This document shows, piece after piece, positions 45,701 through 54,248 of a stretch of DNA of 64,000 nt. The first letter of the stretch is position 1; each line of letters begins with the position of its first letter. The stretch spans positions 867,289-931,288 of the forward strand of contig NZ_PJCF01000006.1 in NCBI RefSeq assembly GCF_002835935.1, in the 5' to 3' direction. The stretch is from Paraglaciecola sp. MB-3u-78. Its GTDB lineage: Bacteria; Pseudomonadota; Gammaproteobacteria; Enterobacterales; Alteromonadaceae. Position numbers and translations under genes: made by a program. Below the pieces are notes generated by a model. That model was not told where the DNA came from and made no database searches. It saw nothing but the letters and a program-made list of their open reading frames with translations.

Positions 45701-45737
45701 TGCTTCCTAGGGTGGATGCATACAATCTAGGAATGTA

Positions 45738-47141
45738 ATGAAACAGATCGAAATAAAACAAGAATTGGATACCATCATAAGTTGTTTGCGGAACATGGGA
45801 AAGTCAGCTTCTGTTGGTGCTATAGATGATTATCTAGACGGAATGTTAAACAAGAAAACTATTCAGCGAAGATTAAAGTCATTGATGGACAATGGCTATG
45901 TTAATTGCGTTGGCGAAAAGAAGTTTCGAACTTATCGGCTTGCTGATAATTCGTTGAGCAGTTCAACTACTAAACCAGATAATGTTGCTAACTATGCGCC
46001 TGAAAAACAATCTAGCGAATTCAATCACCCTATATTTTCTGCTAAGTCTTTAGAGGCACTCTCATATTTAGATACACCTCAATTTGGACGTACTAAAACC
46101 TCTTATAACTTCGACCTGCTTAATGATTATATTCCGAATGAGACTACGTATATGCCTGCTGAAGCGCGGGAACGTATGCTTTCTATTGGTAAGCGATTTG
46201 ATAATGCCTTGGCTGCGGGTACTTATGCAAAACAAATAGCACAAAGATTGCTAATAGATTTATCATACAACTCTAGTCGCCTAGAAGGTAATACATATAC
46301 AAAGTTGGATACTAAACAGCTTATCGAGCAAGGTATGTTAGCTAAAGATAAGGTTGAGGAAGAGACTGTAATGATAATGAACCACAAAGAAGCAATTCAG
46401 TTCATAATTGAAAGTGCAGAACATATTACACTTAGCCCATTTATAATAAGAAATATTCACTCTCTGTTATCACAGGACTTACTAGCTAATGTGAATGCAT
46501 GCGGTGCTGAACGTGAAATAGAAGTATTTATTGGAAAGTCTGCGTACACACCATTAAATAATCCTCATCAAATTAAAGAATATTTTTCCTTGCTGCTATT
46601 GAAAGCTGAGAAAATTATAGACCCTTTTGAACAAAGCTTTTTCTTATTAATCCAATTGTCGTATTTGCAGGCATTTGAAGATGTAAATAAAAGAACTGCT
46701 AGGTTGACCTGTAACATACCTTTTATTAAAACAAATTTATGTCCTTTAAGTTTTGTTGATGTTCCTCAGGAAGACTATTTCAAGGCGCTGTTGTATTTTT
46801 ACGAGACTAATAAATTATTGCCTGCCATAGAGTTATTCGAGTGGGCATATATGAGATCTTGCGAGCAATATAGTGTAGTTAAAGAGTCCTTGGGTGAGAT
46901 CGATTCATATCGAATTCAATTTAGAGTTGCCCGTAAAGATGCCATGGGTCTCGCCATAAGAAATGGCTATAAAGGTGATAGAATCAAAAGCTTTTTGTTT
47001 GAATACTGTAATGAAAATCAAATTGAATCACCTGAAAAGTTTGTTGCAATGACAAGTAATGACTTAGAGTGCTTGCATGTAGGGGCTATTGTAGGGTTAG
47101 GTATTACCGAAGCATTGTTCAAAAAGTGGTCTAATGAATGA
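45738..47141 (+). CDS. Fic-fold protein with N-terminal winged helix and altered motif
   Basis: The 467-residue protein starts with a winged helix (about residues 1-68, KKTIQRRLKSLMDNGYV) and a linker, then the Fic core. The self-inhibitory motif SSRLEGN is near residue 180. The catalytic motif reads LQAFEDVNKRTAR near 311 where Fic enzymes have HPFxDGNGR: the His is Gln and the Gly is Val. AMP transfer is unlikely; a regulatory role is possible. AGGA precedes the ATG. The plus-strand orientation is against the array. Confidence 0.8.
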   Translation: MKQIEIKQELDTIISCLRNMGKSASVGAIDDYLDGMLNKKTIQRRLKSLMDNGYVNCVGEKKFRTYRLADNSLSSSTTKPDNVANYAPEKQSSEFNHPIFSAKSLEALSYLDTPQFGRTKTSYNFDLLNDYIPNETTYMPAEARERMLSIGKRFDNALAAGTYAKQIAQRLLIDLSYNSSRLEGNTYTKLDTKQLIEQGMLAKDKVEEETVMIMNHKEAIQFIIESAEHITLSPFIIRNIHSLLSQDLLANVNACGAEREIEVFIGKSAYTPLNNPHQIKEYFSLLLLKAEKIIDPFEQSFFLLIQLSYLQAFEDVNKRTARLTCNIPFIKTNLCPLSFVDVPQEDYFKALLYFYETNKLLPAIELFEWAYMRSCEQYSVVKESLGEIDSYRIQFRVARKDAMGLAIRNGYKGDRIKSFLFEYCNENQIESPEKFVAMTSNDLECLHVGAIVGLGITEALFKKWSNE

Positions 47142-47240
47142 AAAGTATTAAATCATGTTTTAAAAACTAAATTAGGATTATGTGCTACTTTGATCTGAGT
47201 AAGCAGCAACCTCGAACGTCTCTAATCGCAACTTAGGTGG

Positions 47241-47250
47241 CACATAACGC
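47241..47250 (-). repeat. Isolated attC core
   Basis: AAGCGTTATGTG on minus is a core-like end, but no folded arm is visible because coding remnant sequence abuts it. It is a damaged attC edge. Confidence 0.35.
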
Positions 47251-47252
47251 TT

Positions 47253-47763
47253 TTAGAATGGTACTTCTAAGCCAGCATTATCCGTGCTCTTTTTATTGTT
47301 TATTGCTAAGTATTCATGCTTGAATGCGGCATTGAAGAGCATTTCAAGCGTAAAATCACCGGAAGCTGGAGCGTGTTCAAGTGCTCGCATCCATCCTAAA
47401 TATTGGTGCAGATAAGCGGTTCCTACACCGTGAAATTTTGCCATCCATGTCTTTAATCGACTCATATAATTGTTCACATTTTGAATGTGATAAACCCGCT
47501 TAATCACACGAGTTCCTTGGGATGTTATATTGCGATAATGTTTAATCCCATGATCTTTAGCAAACGACTTGTAAACCTGATTGCTGTCTGTACATAATAT
47601 AGATTGATCTGTGATAATTGGCTCTAAAGCCCCGTGAATTTCTTTATTGTTTGGAGCATCAAGTACAAAGTCAGTAAGCCCTCCGTTTCGGTCACGCACT
47701 ATTAGAGCAGGAACTTGATCGCCTTTAAGTTTTTTATTCCCAATACCACCGCGCTTTAAGAGC
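47253..47763 (-). pseudogene. IS1595/ISXO2-like transposase fragment within a cassette
   Basis: The text RGGIGNKKLKGDQVPALIVRDRNGG continues through a DDE-type core (ILCTDSNQVYKSFA) to the C-terminus, but the N-terminal third is absent. The fragment begins immediately after the attC core GTTATAGC, so it seems captured as the body of a cassette. Confidence 0.7.
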
Positions 47764-47867
47764 TATAACGCTTTGCCAAGGGGCAAATGCGAACGTTGTT
47801 GGGCTTTGCCCAGTGAGTATTTGTCCCAGCCGCGTTGTTTGCGGCGATTTTAGGCAACTTGTTATAT
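47762..47867 (-). repeat. attC site
   Basis: The cores are GCTATAAC and GTTATAT (plus). Arms GGCAAATGCGAACG and GAGTATTTGTCC surround GGGCTTTGCCC. A second hairpin CCGCG..GCGG makes it longer than most here. Confidence 0.75.
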
Positions 47868-47874
47868 TTGTATT

Positions 47875-48195
47875 TCAAAGCTCTAATTTCTCTATATCCC
47901 AAGGTTGAGTTACATCTTCTCTGTAAGCATCCCAACCCAGAGGCAAACTAGCTAATTCAGCAATTTCTGGAAATTTTTGAAAAAAGCAGCCCATACAAAC
48001 AACCATGCCATCATCTGGATCATCTGTTGTATTGCACATGAACTGCCATTCACCATCTTCATAGTGAGTGGTGTTTACAAGTGCCTGAACAATTGGCTCA
48101 CTCTTATCATAAACAAATTTAGTTGTTACAACGCAGGTGTTTATAGCGCAATCAAAAGGCCAGTCATTTACAGAAAATGTATGATTGTGTGACAT
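47875..48195 (-). CDS. Small Cys-containing cassette protein
   Basis: The protein of 106 residues starts MSHNHTFSVNDWPFDCA at an ATG preceded by GAAGGGAAG, 27 bases after the attC core. It has WQFMCNTTDDPDDGMVVCMGC, similar to DUF2185/immunity-type proteins. Function is not established. Confidence 0.65.
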   Translation of the reverse strand: MSHNHTFSVNDWPFDCAINTCVVTTKFVYDKSEPIVQALVNTTHYEDGEWQFMCNTTDDPDDGMVVCMGCFFQKFPEIAELASLPLGWDAYREDVTQPWDIEKLEL

Positions 48196-48221
48196 GCTTC
48201 CCTTCAAATATAAAACGCTTC

Positions 48222-48326
48222 GCATAACGGGCAAATACTTGCTGGCTATACTTGGCGAAGAATGAGCCGCAGCTAGCGAGTAGTTGTCCTAGCGAGCTTG
48301 CGAGCGTGTTTATGCGTTTGTTAGGT
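48222..48326 (-). repeat. attC site
   Basis: The cores are GCATAAC (left) and GTTAGGT (right, plus). Within it AAATACTTGCTGGCT and AGCTAGCGAGTAGTT fold on each other. Its R'' provides the stop codon of the acyltransferase gene. Confidence 0.75.
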
Positions 48327-49052
48327 GACAGACTCATGATCGTTGACCGATCGTGAATGCTCATTCTCACCCACTATCCGTAGGTGCTCAAGCAGTGAAT
48401 GTCGATCCGCGTATGTCATGCCAGTGGTTGGTATCGGGGCTAAATACCTCATGATGATTTTCCCCGGGCGGATTTTCCAGGCTCCGGGCGGCATACATTG
48501 TCGGCTACCCGCTATATAAACTGGGCATAACGGGACCTGGGCACTGATTGCCATGACAACGGGCCCTTTCTTGTAGGGGCTCAGGCTGCCGTCGACACTG
48601 CGTTTTCCTTCAGCAGACAAGTAGACCAGGCCACCATTTGCAGCGTACTTCGCCGCCTTCTCAATCTGGCGTTTTGATTGAGAAGGATTCTGGCGGATAA
48701 TGACCCAGCCGAGAATAAACGAGACCCAGCCGAAAAATGGAATTAGCGCGTACTCGATGTTCCAGATTGCCTTGACCGGCTTGTCCCAAGCCGCGAACCC
48801 TACCGTGGGGTCAATAATGCTCTGTTGTGTCAGCCCGACGATTATCCCGCCCTGCTGAAGTTGCTCGGGCCCGATATCGTACTGCACTTCGAACGATATG
48901 CCAAATATGGACAGAAAGGCTTGGTTCCAAGCCCGCACCATTCGCCTGCCTAAGCGGTCGGAAAAAGGGGCAATAACCAATGCGCCTCCCAAAAGAGGCG
49001 CCATCAGCGCAAGAGCCAGTGCGTACCGAGCAATTTGTGAGGTCGTACCCAT
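48321..49052 (-). CDS. PlsC-like acyltransferase with changed catalytic motif
   Basis: The ~243-residue protein has an N-terminal hydrophobic segment and a lysophosphatidic acid acyltransferase fold. The catalytic H-x4-D reads QQSIID, so the His is replaced by Gln; a later LSAEGKRS replaces the usual PEGTRS-type loop. The gene is visibly more GC-rich than its neighbours and so has another origin. The start could be ATG 49052 or GTG 49061. Activity is doubtful. Confidence 0.75.
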   Translation of the reverse strand: MGTTSQIARYALALALMAPLLGGALVIAPFSDRLGRRMVRAWNQAFLSIFGISFEVQYDIGPEQLQQGGIIVGLTQQSIIDPTVGFAAWDKPVKAIWNIEYALIPFFGWVSFILGWVIIRQNPSQSKRQIEKAAKYAANGGLVYLSAEGKRSVDGSLSPYKKGPVVMAISAQVPLCPVYIAGSRQCMPPGAWKIRPGKIIMRYLAPIPTTGMTYADRHSLLEHLRIVGENEHSRSVNDHESVT

Positions 49053-49059
49053 GATTGTC

Positions 49060-49147
49060 ACCTAACGCCCAAATAACAGGCAAAAAATAGTGGGCTAAAA
49101 TAGGAACGAAGTGACAAAAAGCCCGCTATTTTTTGTCCTTGTTGAAT
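49060..49147 (-). repeat. attC site
   Basis: The cores ACCTAAC and GTTGAAT (plus) both match consensus. Arms GGCAAAAAATAGTGGGC and GCCCGCTATTTTTTGTCC fold nearly perfectly. It closely resembles the site at 63914-63997. Confidence 0.88.
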
Positions 49148-49164
49148 TTCTTGTATGTGTACGG

Positions 49165-49416
49165 TTACGCTAACTTTGATACTTTTTGATCTAAATCGAA
49201 TTTAGAGTCAGTTACGATGCGTTCTAATACCTCTGTACGATCTCTAAGCAACTCGACTTCTTTTTGTAACTCAACGGTATTTTTACCGTCAATTTCTTTG
49301 CGAAGTTGCTGAAGCTGATCATTAAGCTCAGATTTATATTTAAAGTATTTTGAGATAAATATACCAATTAATATTGGCGAACTAAAAGTCAGGATAACTA
49401 ATAACAAATTGAACAT
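49165..49416 (-). CDS. PspB-like membrane coiled-coil protein
   Basis: The 83-residue protein has one N-terminal membrane helix and a coiled coil with ELLRDRTEVLERIVTD, like phage shock protein B. It would sit in the inner membrane. Its role in a cassette is unknown. AAAGAAATGA precedes the start. Confidence 0.65.
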   Translation of the reverse strand: MFNLLLVILTFSSPILIGIFISKYFKYKSELNDQLQQLRKEIDGKNTVELQKEVELLRDRTEVLERIVTDSKFDLDQKVSKLA

Positions 49417-49561
49417 TCTTCATTTCTTTAAAGTTAAAACGTGTATTAAGCAATCATCGCACCAATAAATATTCACAAAATATCAGTAACTTACGGTGAA
49501 TTAAATTTGTTTTATAAATAATTTACACCAAACATTGATGAATCAAACCAATTTGTAGTAC

Positions 49562-49624
49562 ACATAACGCTTCGAATAGGAGGCGCGCGCTTTTTACGCG
49601 TCGACCCTAATTTGTTTGTTATAT
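49562..49624 (-). repeat. attC site
   Basis: The cores are ACATAAC and GTTATAT (plus). A stem GGCGCGCGC... TTTTTACGCG lies inside. It is compact, about 63 bases, and follows higA. Confidence 0.7.
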
Positions 49625-49627
49625 TTT

Positions 49628-49921
49628 TTATGCTGCTGCAAAATTTACTGAGTGAACATTAGTCAGGTTAATTTTCTGTTTAGCATGCCAAAGATCATAA
49701 TTATCTTGCATTGCTAACCAACTCTCAGGAGTTCTGCCAATCGCTTTTGACAAGCGAAGTGCCATTTCTGGAGAGATAGCACTTTGACCTTTTAGCACTC
49801 TGTTTAAAGTGGAAGATGCGACATCCAATTGTTTTGCTAAATAGCGACAACTAAAACCAGAAGGCTCCAAATAAACATCGTAAATGAACTCCCCTGGGTG
49901 CGGTGGATTATGCATACTCAT
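49628..49921 (-). CDS. higA: HigA-type antitoxin
   Basis: The 97-residue XRE-type protein has the start NPPHPGEFIYDVYLEP and AKQLDVASSTLNRVLKG. It neutralises HigB and represses the pair. It overlaps higB by one base. Confidence 0.88.
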   Translation of the reverse strand: MSMHNPPHPGEFIYDVYLEPSGFSCRYLAKQLDVASSTLNRVLKGQSAISPEMALRLSKAIGRTPESWLAMQDNYDLWHAKQKINLTNVHSVNFAAA

Positions 49922-50199
49922 TAGTGGTAGTCCTCATAGTCGAGAATAAAAGCATTGCCGTCAATATACTTGAAAGTAATGCGCCAATTACCGTTTACTG
50001 TAATAGACCAAATCCCATCCCTATTGCCTTTCAAAGGATGTAATTTAAAACCGGGTAAATTGATATCTTCAATTTCCTGAGCGGTATCAATAGCAGTTAG
50101 TTGCATACGTAATTTACGCTGATGCTTTGCCTGAATACCGAACACGCTGCCAGTTTTGAAGTACTTTTTAAGACCTTTGTGTTTAAAAGATTTAATCAT
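49921..50199 (-). CDS. higB: HigB-type mRNA interferase toxin
   Basis: The 92-residue protein has the family start MIKSFKHKGLKKYFKTG and HPLKGNRDGIWSI. It is predicted to cleave mRNA on ribosomes. It is the first gene of its cassette. Confidence 0.88.
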   Translation of the reverse strand: MIKSFKHKGLKKYFKTGSVFGIQAKHQRKLRMQLTAIDTAQEIEDINLPGFKLHPLKGNRDGIWSITVNGNWRITFKYIDGNAFILDYEDYH

Positions 50200-50239
50200 A
50201 AATCAATTGTAGCGTGATGCGCATCACCTGTCGATAAAA

Positions 50240-50320
50240 ATATAACGCTTTTTATAAATGGCGCGCGTTTTTTACGCGTCCAGTGAAGGCCGTTTTTTGG
50301 CCGTAACGATATTTAATAAA
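50240..50320 (-). repeat. attC site interrupted by intron copy 2
   Basis: The left core ATATAAC and hairpins (GGCGCGCG..., GGCCGTTTTTTGGCC) are present. The right R'' box is cut at CTTGT by intron sequence GTAATCGGGTAAC, as at 41587. Confidence 0.6.
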
Positions 50321-51060
50321 CTTGTGTAATCGGGTAACCGGGGGCTCTTTCGAGCCCCAAGTCCCCTAAGAACCGTGCATGCGACTTTCACCGCACACGG
50401 CTCAAGCCCCTTTAAGGCTATAAGCTGTGAAGCAGACCCGGCATGTTAGAAACAAAGATAGCGGAATTAACACAGGTATTGCAACGAATAAAGCTTACGT
50501 TGATTCCAATACCTATCATAGTCTGGATCGAAGGGGGTAGCTTTAGCATTGATCTTAATATGTCTCCGGATAGAAACACTGCCAATGTCAAATACTTTGA
50601 GAACGAGTGGCCCTTCCTTGTTAAGGGCTAAACAGGAGAAGACCCAATTGTCGCCACCGATGGATTTGAAGTATTTACGTCGAATCCAACGTTTGCCTTT
50701 ATGTGGATGCCTCCTGATAGCCCAGCGCCACAAGAATTTGAAGATACGATGCCTAATGTAAGAGAAGGTCGCTTTGGCAACTACATGTCGATGAAAATAT
50801 GCCCAACCTCGAATAACGGGGTTAAGTTTTCGAATCAGGACATCGGTTGCCAAACCTCGATGAGTGTTGATTATTGCCTTAACCTTAAGAAGAAGGCTTC
50901 TAGTAGACTCCCTGGAAGGAGTGATTAGAAGTTTGTTCTGGTACTTCCTAATGTTTTGGCCTAGAAAATCAAAACCATCGTCGATATGCGTGATGGTAGT
51001 TTTCTCCTCAGATAGAGTCAGCCCTCTGTCCAAGAGGAATTTCTCGATAGCTGGTTTAAT
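50321..51060 (-). mobile_element. Group II intron, 3' part, copy 2
   Basis: It has the same domain V (50370-50403, 34 nt) and end as copy 1 and nearly the same sequence. The 5' part is lost at 51060, where the RAYT fragment begins. Confidence 0.8.
50467..51060 (-). pseudogene. Group II intron RT/maturase, C-terminal part, copy 2
   Basis: The frame is open from 51060 (IKPAIEKFLLDRGLTLSEEKT) through the maturase region. It matches the end of copy 1 with few differences, so the two introns are recent relatives. All RT catalytic motifs are missing. Confidence 0.85.
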
Positions 51061-51384
51061 GAACTTAACTAGACACCCAAAGTAATAAAGTACCCAATCA
51101 TAACGTATTCAACAAGCAAAAATTGTTGGATATCAGCTCACTATTTATGTTTTAAAGTGACAAGTTCGACTTATTTGGAATTAAAGTAGATGAATGCTGT
51201 GAAATGTGTCGCTCAATTCAAATTACAGACAGCAGGAATTGACACATTTTGTGTTAGTGACTTTGACCATATATGGGGTTGTAATTCAAGCAGATTGAAG
51301 TAAAGCTCTGGCCTTTGCCATCCCTCGTATACGTTGATGGTTTGTATGATGTTTGAATTGTTGCAGCATATGTTCACTGCCCAC
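51061..51384 (-). repeat. 324-bp fragment of the RAYT element
   Basis: By eye identical to 55131-55454. It contains the palindromic end GAACTTAACTAGACACCC and the last ~33 codons of the transposase. Further short copies of the GAACTTAACTAGAC end follow at 51386-51440. Confidence 0.9.
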
Positions 51385-51426
51385 TGAACTTAACTAGACA
51401 CCCAATGAACTTAACTAAACTTAACT

Positions 51427-51574
51427 AGACATATATACCTGTGCCCACCAAAATACCAGTGGCCCCAGTGACATCACCTGTACCGACACGTATCCCATCT
51501 GTTACATTAATTATTGACGCATTCGCCTGAAAACCAGTAAATAAAAACAAAATGGGTAGTAACTTCTTAAACAT
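51427..51574 (-). pseudogene. Truncated secreted protein, N-terminal part
   Basis: The ATG at 51574 has AAAGGAA upstream. It encodes a signal peptide (MFKKLLPILFLF, cleavage near NASI) and then ~30 residues with VTDGIRVGTGDVTGATG before a stop at the RAYT end repeats. The rest of the gene is lost. Confidence 0.5.
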
Positions 51575-52032
51575 TAATAATTCCTTTGATTTCTTTGTCT
51601 CTAGCGCATTATGCGCGACAGACTTTTATAGAGTGGGTTGATGGTATTAAACTTAAAATATGTAAAAGCAATTTACATGCCGAATAATAAAAAATCATAT
51701 AAAACAAGGTGATAAATTATTATGCCTGTTGCCAATATATGTAAATGTAAAAAATACCGACATATCCATTTGAATTAAAGAGTCAGGTCTGTGGTGCCTG
51801 CCATTCACGAGCTATGCCATCGCTTGATTTGCCGTGGTTTGCTAATAAGACGGTGAAAGGGTCGCGTTTGATGGGATGTCAGTCATGATGTTGACTGTCC
51901 GGTATGAGCGAAAGGACTAAACCGCTCTCGCGGTAGGGTTGTCCCCTTTGATCACGCAAAACATCTCACCATTACTGTTCCGCTTCTAAGCTGAGTAAAG
52001 GGTAATTCGCCCTGAACTTACTTAGGAATATA
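51575..52032. other. Gene-free stretch, including left flank of an IS91-type unit
   Basis: 51575-51770 is AT-rich and would hold the promoter of the secreted-protein remnant. 51780-52030 is more GC-rich, without ORF, and leads into the integrase fragment. It may be the left end of an IS91-type unit. Confidence 0.4.
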
Positions 52033-52268
52033 ATGATGACTCAACTGATTAAAACCATTAGTCCCCTTCGTCAGCGCATGATAGATGATATGAACATGCG
52101 TAAACTCAGCCCTAAAACCCAGATTGGCTACATTCGTGCGGTGGCAAAGCTGTCCGAGTACCTTAAACACTCGCCAGCACATGCCACATCACAGGAGTTA
52201 CGGCAATGTCAGATAGCATTAGCCGAACAAGGTACATCGAATATCACCATCAATGCCACGTTATCAGG
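52033..52268 (+). pseudogene. Tyrosine recombinase N-terminal fragment, IS91-associated
   Basis: The ~79 codons (LRQRMIDDMNMRKLSPKTQIGYIRAV, then NITINATLSG) form the SAM-like DNA-binding N-domain of the integrase often paired with IS91-type transposases. The catalytic domain is cut off at an IS66 end (GTAAGCGG at 52269). Confidence 0.7.
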
Positions 52269-53655
52269 GTAAGCGGCTAATCAACCCACGTATCAAACAG
52301 TCGTAATACTGCGCTTATAGTTCCACGGCAATAACGCTTCAAAATCTTCCACCGTTTTCGCATAGGGTATCGCTTTGAATATAGTATTGAGATATGCGTA
52401 TGGCTCAATGCCATGTAACCGAGCGGTTTCAATCAAGCTGTAATGTGCGGCACTGGCGTTTGCGCCAGCAGGTGTGTCGGCGAATAACCATGCACGCCTC
52501 CCAACGGCAAAAGGGCGAATGGCGTTTTCAGCCATAATGTTACTGATGCGAAGCTGCCCATCTGTGCAATACACAGTGAGTTTATCCCACTGATTATGCA
52601 AGTAGGTCATGGCCTTGCCAGTTAAACTGTCGGTGGCCACGCGCGGTTTGTTTGCCGTGAGCCATGCCTGCAGTGTGTTTAATATCGGCATGCTCTTAGC
52701 TTGGCGAACGGCCAGTCTTTTCTCATTGCTAGCATGTTTGATGGTGCGCTCAATCCCATAGAGCTTGTTAATCAGGCTCAAGGCCATGTCGGCTTTGCTG
52801 GCTTTTATTTTTTTCCCTTTAGGTTGTGATTGCTGTGCCTCGATGAATTTGCGGCGAGCGTGATCCATACAGCCTAATTGAATGAGCTGGTTTTTGCGGC
52901 ACACTTCGTTGTAACCTGCATAACCGTCGGTTTGCAGGTAGCCATGAGTAAATCCATGTAGCAAGCGCATAGGCACATGGCGAGCACGCGATGGGTCATA
53001 GTCAAACAGCACGCTTTGTTGGTCGGCTTTACCGCCGAGTGTCACCCACATAAATTTATCGCCCGTGGGCGCAAGCCCTGGCTCTTTTAATACCTGAATG
53101 CGGGTTTCATCCGCCATAATGAGTGAGCCGGCATGCTGAGTCTCCCTTAATAAGTTAATTAAGGGTTGGATTTGTTTGCCTAGCGCAATGACATAGTTGG
53201 CGAGTGTTGTTCTTGATATGCTGCCCCCGTATCGTTCGATAATCCCCTCTAATCGATAAAGCGGCATGCCATCGGCGTATTTAGCAATAATGATGTAGGT
53301 CATTAAGTTGATACTGCCCATGGCTTTGGGTACAGGGTGTTTAATGACCTCAGCCGCTTTCATGGTGGTTGTGCCTTGTTCGTCTTTAAACACCGCCTTT
53401 TCCTGCATGTACTCTAGTACCTGTACTTTGGCAGGGATAATATCTAGCTCTTCTCTGACTTTCACAAAGAAGGTATTGATTGCGCCTTCTTTTTCAGTAT
53501 CTGACAAATACGCAAACACTTGGGTGCGTGGTAGGTTTTTAGCAAAGGGTTTGCGACCGGTTTTGGCTTTAGGCTCGCTTGTGGTCGGTAACTCAGGCTC
53601 AGTTTGTTCTGGCTCACTGGTCGCTTCGGCTTCGTTAACCTGCGGGGTCAGGTTC
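52269..53655 (-). mobile_element. IS66-family element, truncated
   Basis: The left end GTAAGCGG matches the IS66 inverted-repeat start. Only the tnpC part is present; tnpA, tnpB and the right end are lost at about 53655. Confidence 0.75.
52293..53650 (-). pseudogene. IS66 TnpC transposase, N-terminus missing
   Basis: The open frame extends beyond the ATG-type start at 53519 to about 53650 (SANLTPQVNEAEA), where a TGA precedes unrelated sequence. The DDE-type core (LIMADETRIQVL, QTDGYAGYN) and the C-terminus (EDFEALLPWNYK) are intact. The usual N-terminal zinc-finger domain is incomplete. Confidence 0.8.
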
Positions 53656-53997
53656 GCTGAAACGTATCATTTGTTACCAAGTTTACCGTTCAACCCGTTA
53701 AGTTGTTTAGTCCGCTTTGGGCGTATAGCCGAAGTAACAATCAAAGGTGCCCAATGACCGGAGTTGGCACAAACTTCACCCTCAGGCTTATCGCTCGACT
53801 GTCCGGTATTAGGCTCAGAGCTCCCAGTCAGTAACTAGCTAGAAAAACATCGAAAGTGTGATTATTGATGTTTCATGAACACAAGGAGGATTCTGAGCTA
53901 TTTAACATAACATGTATTATAGGAACTCTTTGGTGAACCAAGAAAGGTGAAGATTGGCATCAATAATCGCATGTGTTATGTTAATTTGACTTTTTAA
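53656..53997. other. Gene-free stretch with interleaved inverted repeats
   Basis: No recognisable gene is present. 53656-53820 is probably a fragment of another mobile element. 53860-53984 holds two inverted-repeat pairs in an A-B-A'-B' order (see separate entry). Confidence 0.4.
53860..53984. repeat. Interleaved inverted repeats (A-B-A'-B')
   Basis: GATTATTGATG (53860-53870) pairs with CATCAATAATC (53958-53968). TTAACATAACATG (53902-53914) pairs with CATGTGTTATGTTAA (53970-53984). The order allows a pseudoknot or two alternative folds in RNA, next to a terminator. Confidence 0.5.
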
Positions 53998-54015
53998 AGG
54001 CGTAAAAAAACGCCT
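53998..54015 (-). terminator. Rho-independent terminator
   Basis: The hairpin AGGCGT / ACGCCT is followed on minus by T-rich sequence, 40 bases after the 44-aa gene. Confidence 0.65.
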
Positions 54016-54055
54016 ATCTAGGTTCGCTATGACAGACGTTTTAGACATTCTTCGC

Positions 54056-54190
54056 TTAAGCCGTTGCTAATTTTTTCTCATTGCCAGAATTCAAAAGCAT
54101 TCTGCGAGTATCAACAACTAGCTTCTTTGCTTGAGCTAACGCAGCACCTGCCTCAGCTTTCTTTAATATCATTAATTCTTGTTCTGACAT
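54056..54190 (-). CDS. Small helical protein, 44 aa
   Basis: It starts MSEQELMILKKAEAGAA with AGAGGA before the ATG and ends NEKKLATA. It is entirely helical in appearance and lies 58 bases after the partial gene 54249-55130, on the same strand and before a terminator, so the two look like an operon. Unknown function. Confidence 0.6.
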   Translation of the reverse strand: MSEQELMILKKAEAGAALAQAKKLVVDTRRMLLNSGNEKKLATA

Positions 54191-54248
54191 GCGATATCCT
54201 CTTTAAATATACAACTATAGAATACATTTCTTAATTAGAAAAATCCAT

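Noticed and set aside
45413..45730. 105-codon ORF with 14-residue repeats (MDINIEVCPINLYL type)
   Set aside because: Both strands are open only because the 42-bp repeat is a multiple of three and lacks stops. No ribosome site was seen, and the DNA palindromes explain the sequence better.
48164..48370. 68-codon minus-strand ORF
   Set aside because: It runs through an attC hairpin and lacks a start signal.
53860..53984. Retron msr-msd RNA
   Set aside because: No retron-type RT lies next to it; the only RT genes nearby are truncated group II intron maturases. The repeat order is also wrong for a simple retron fold.
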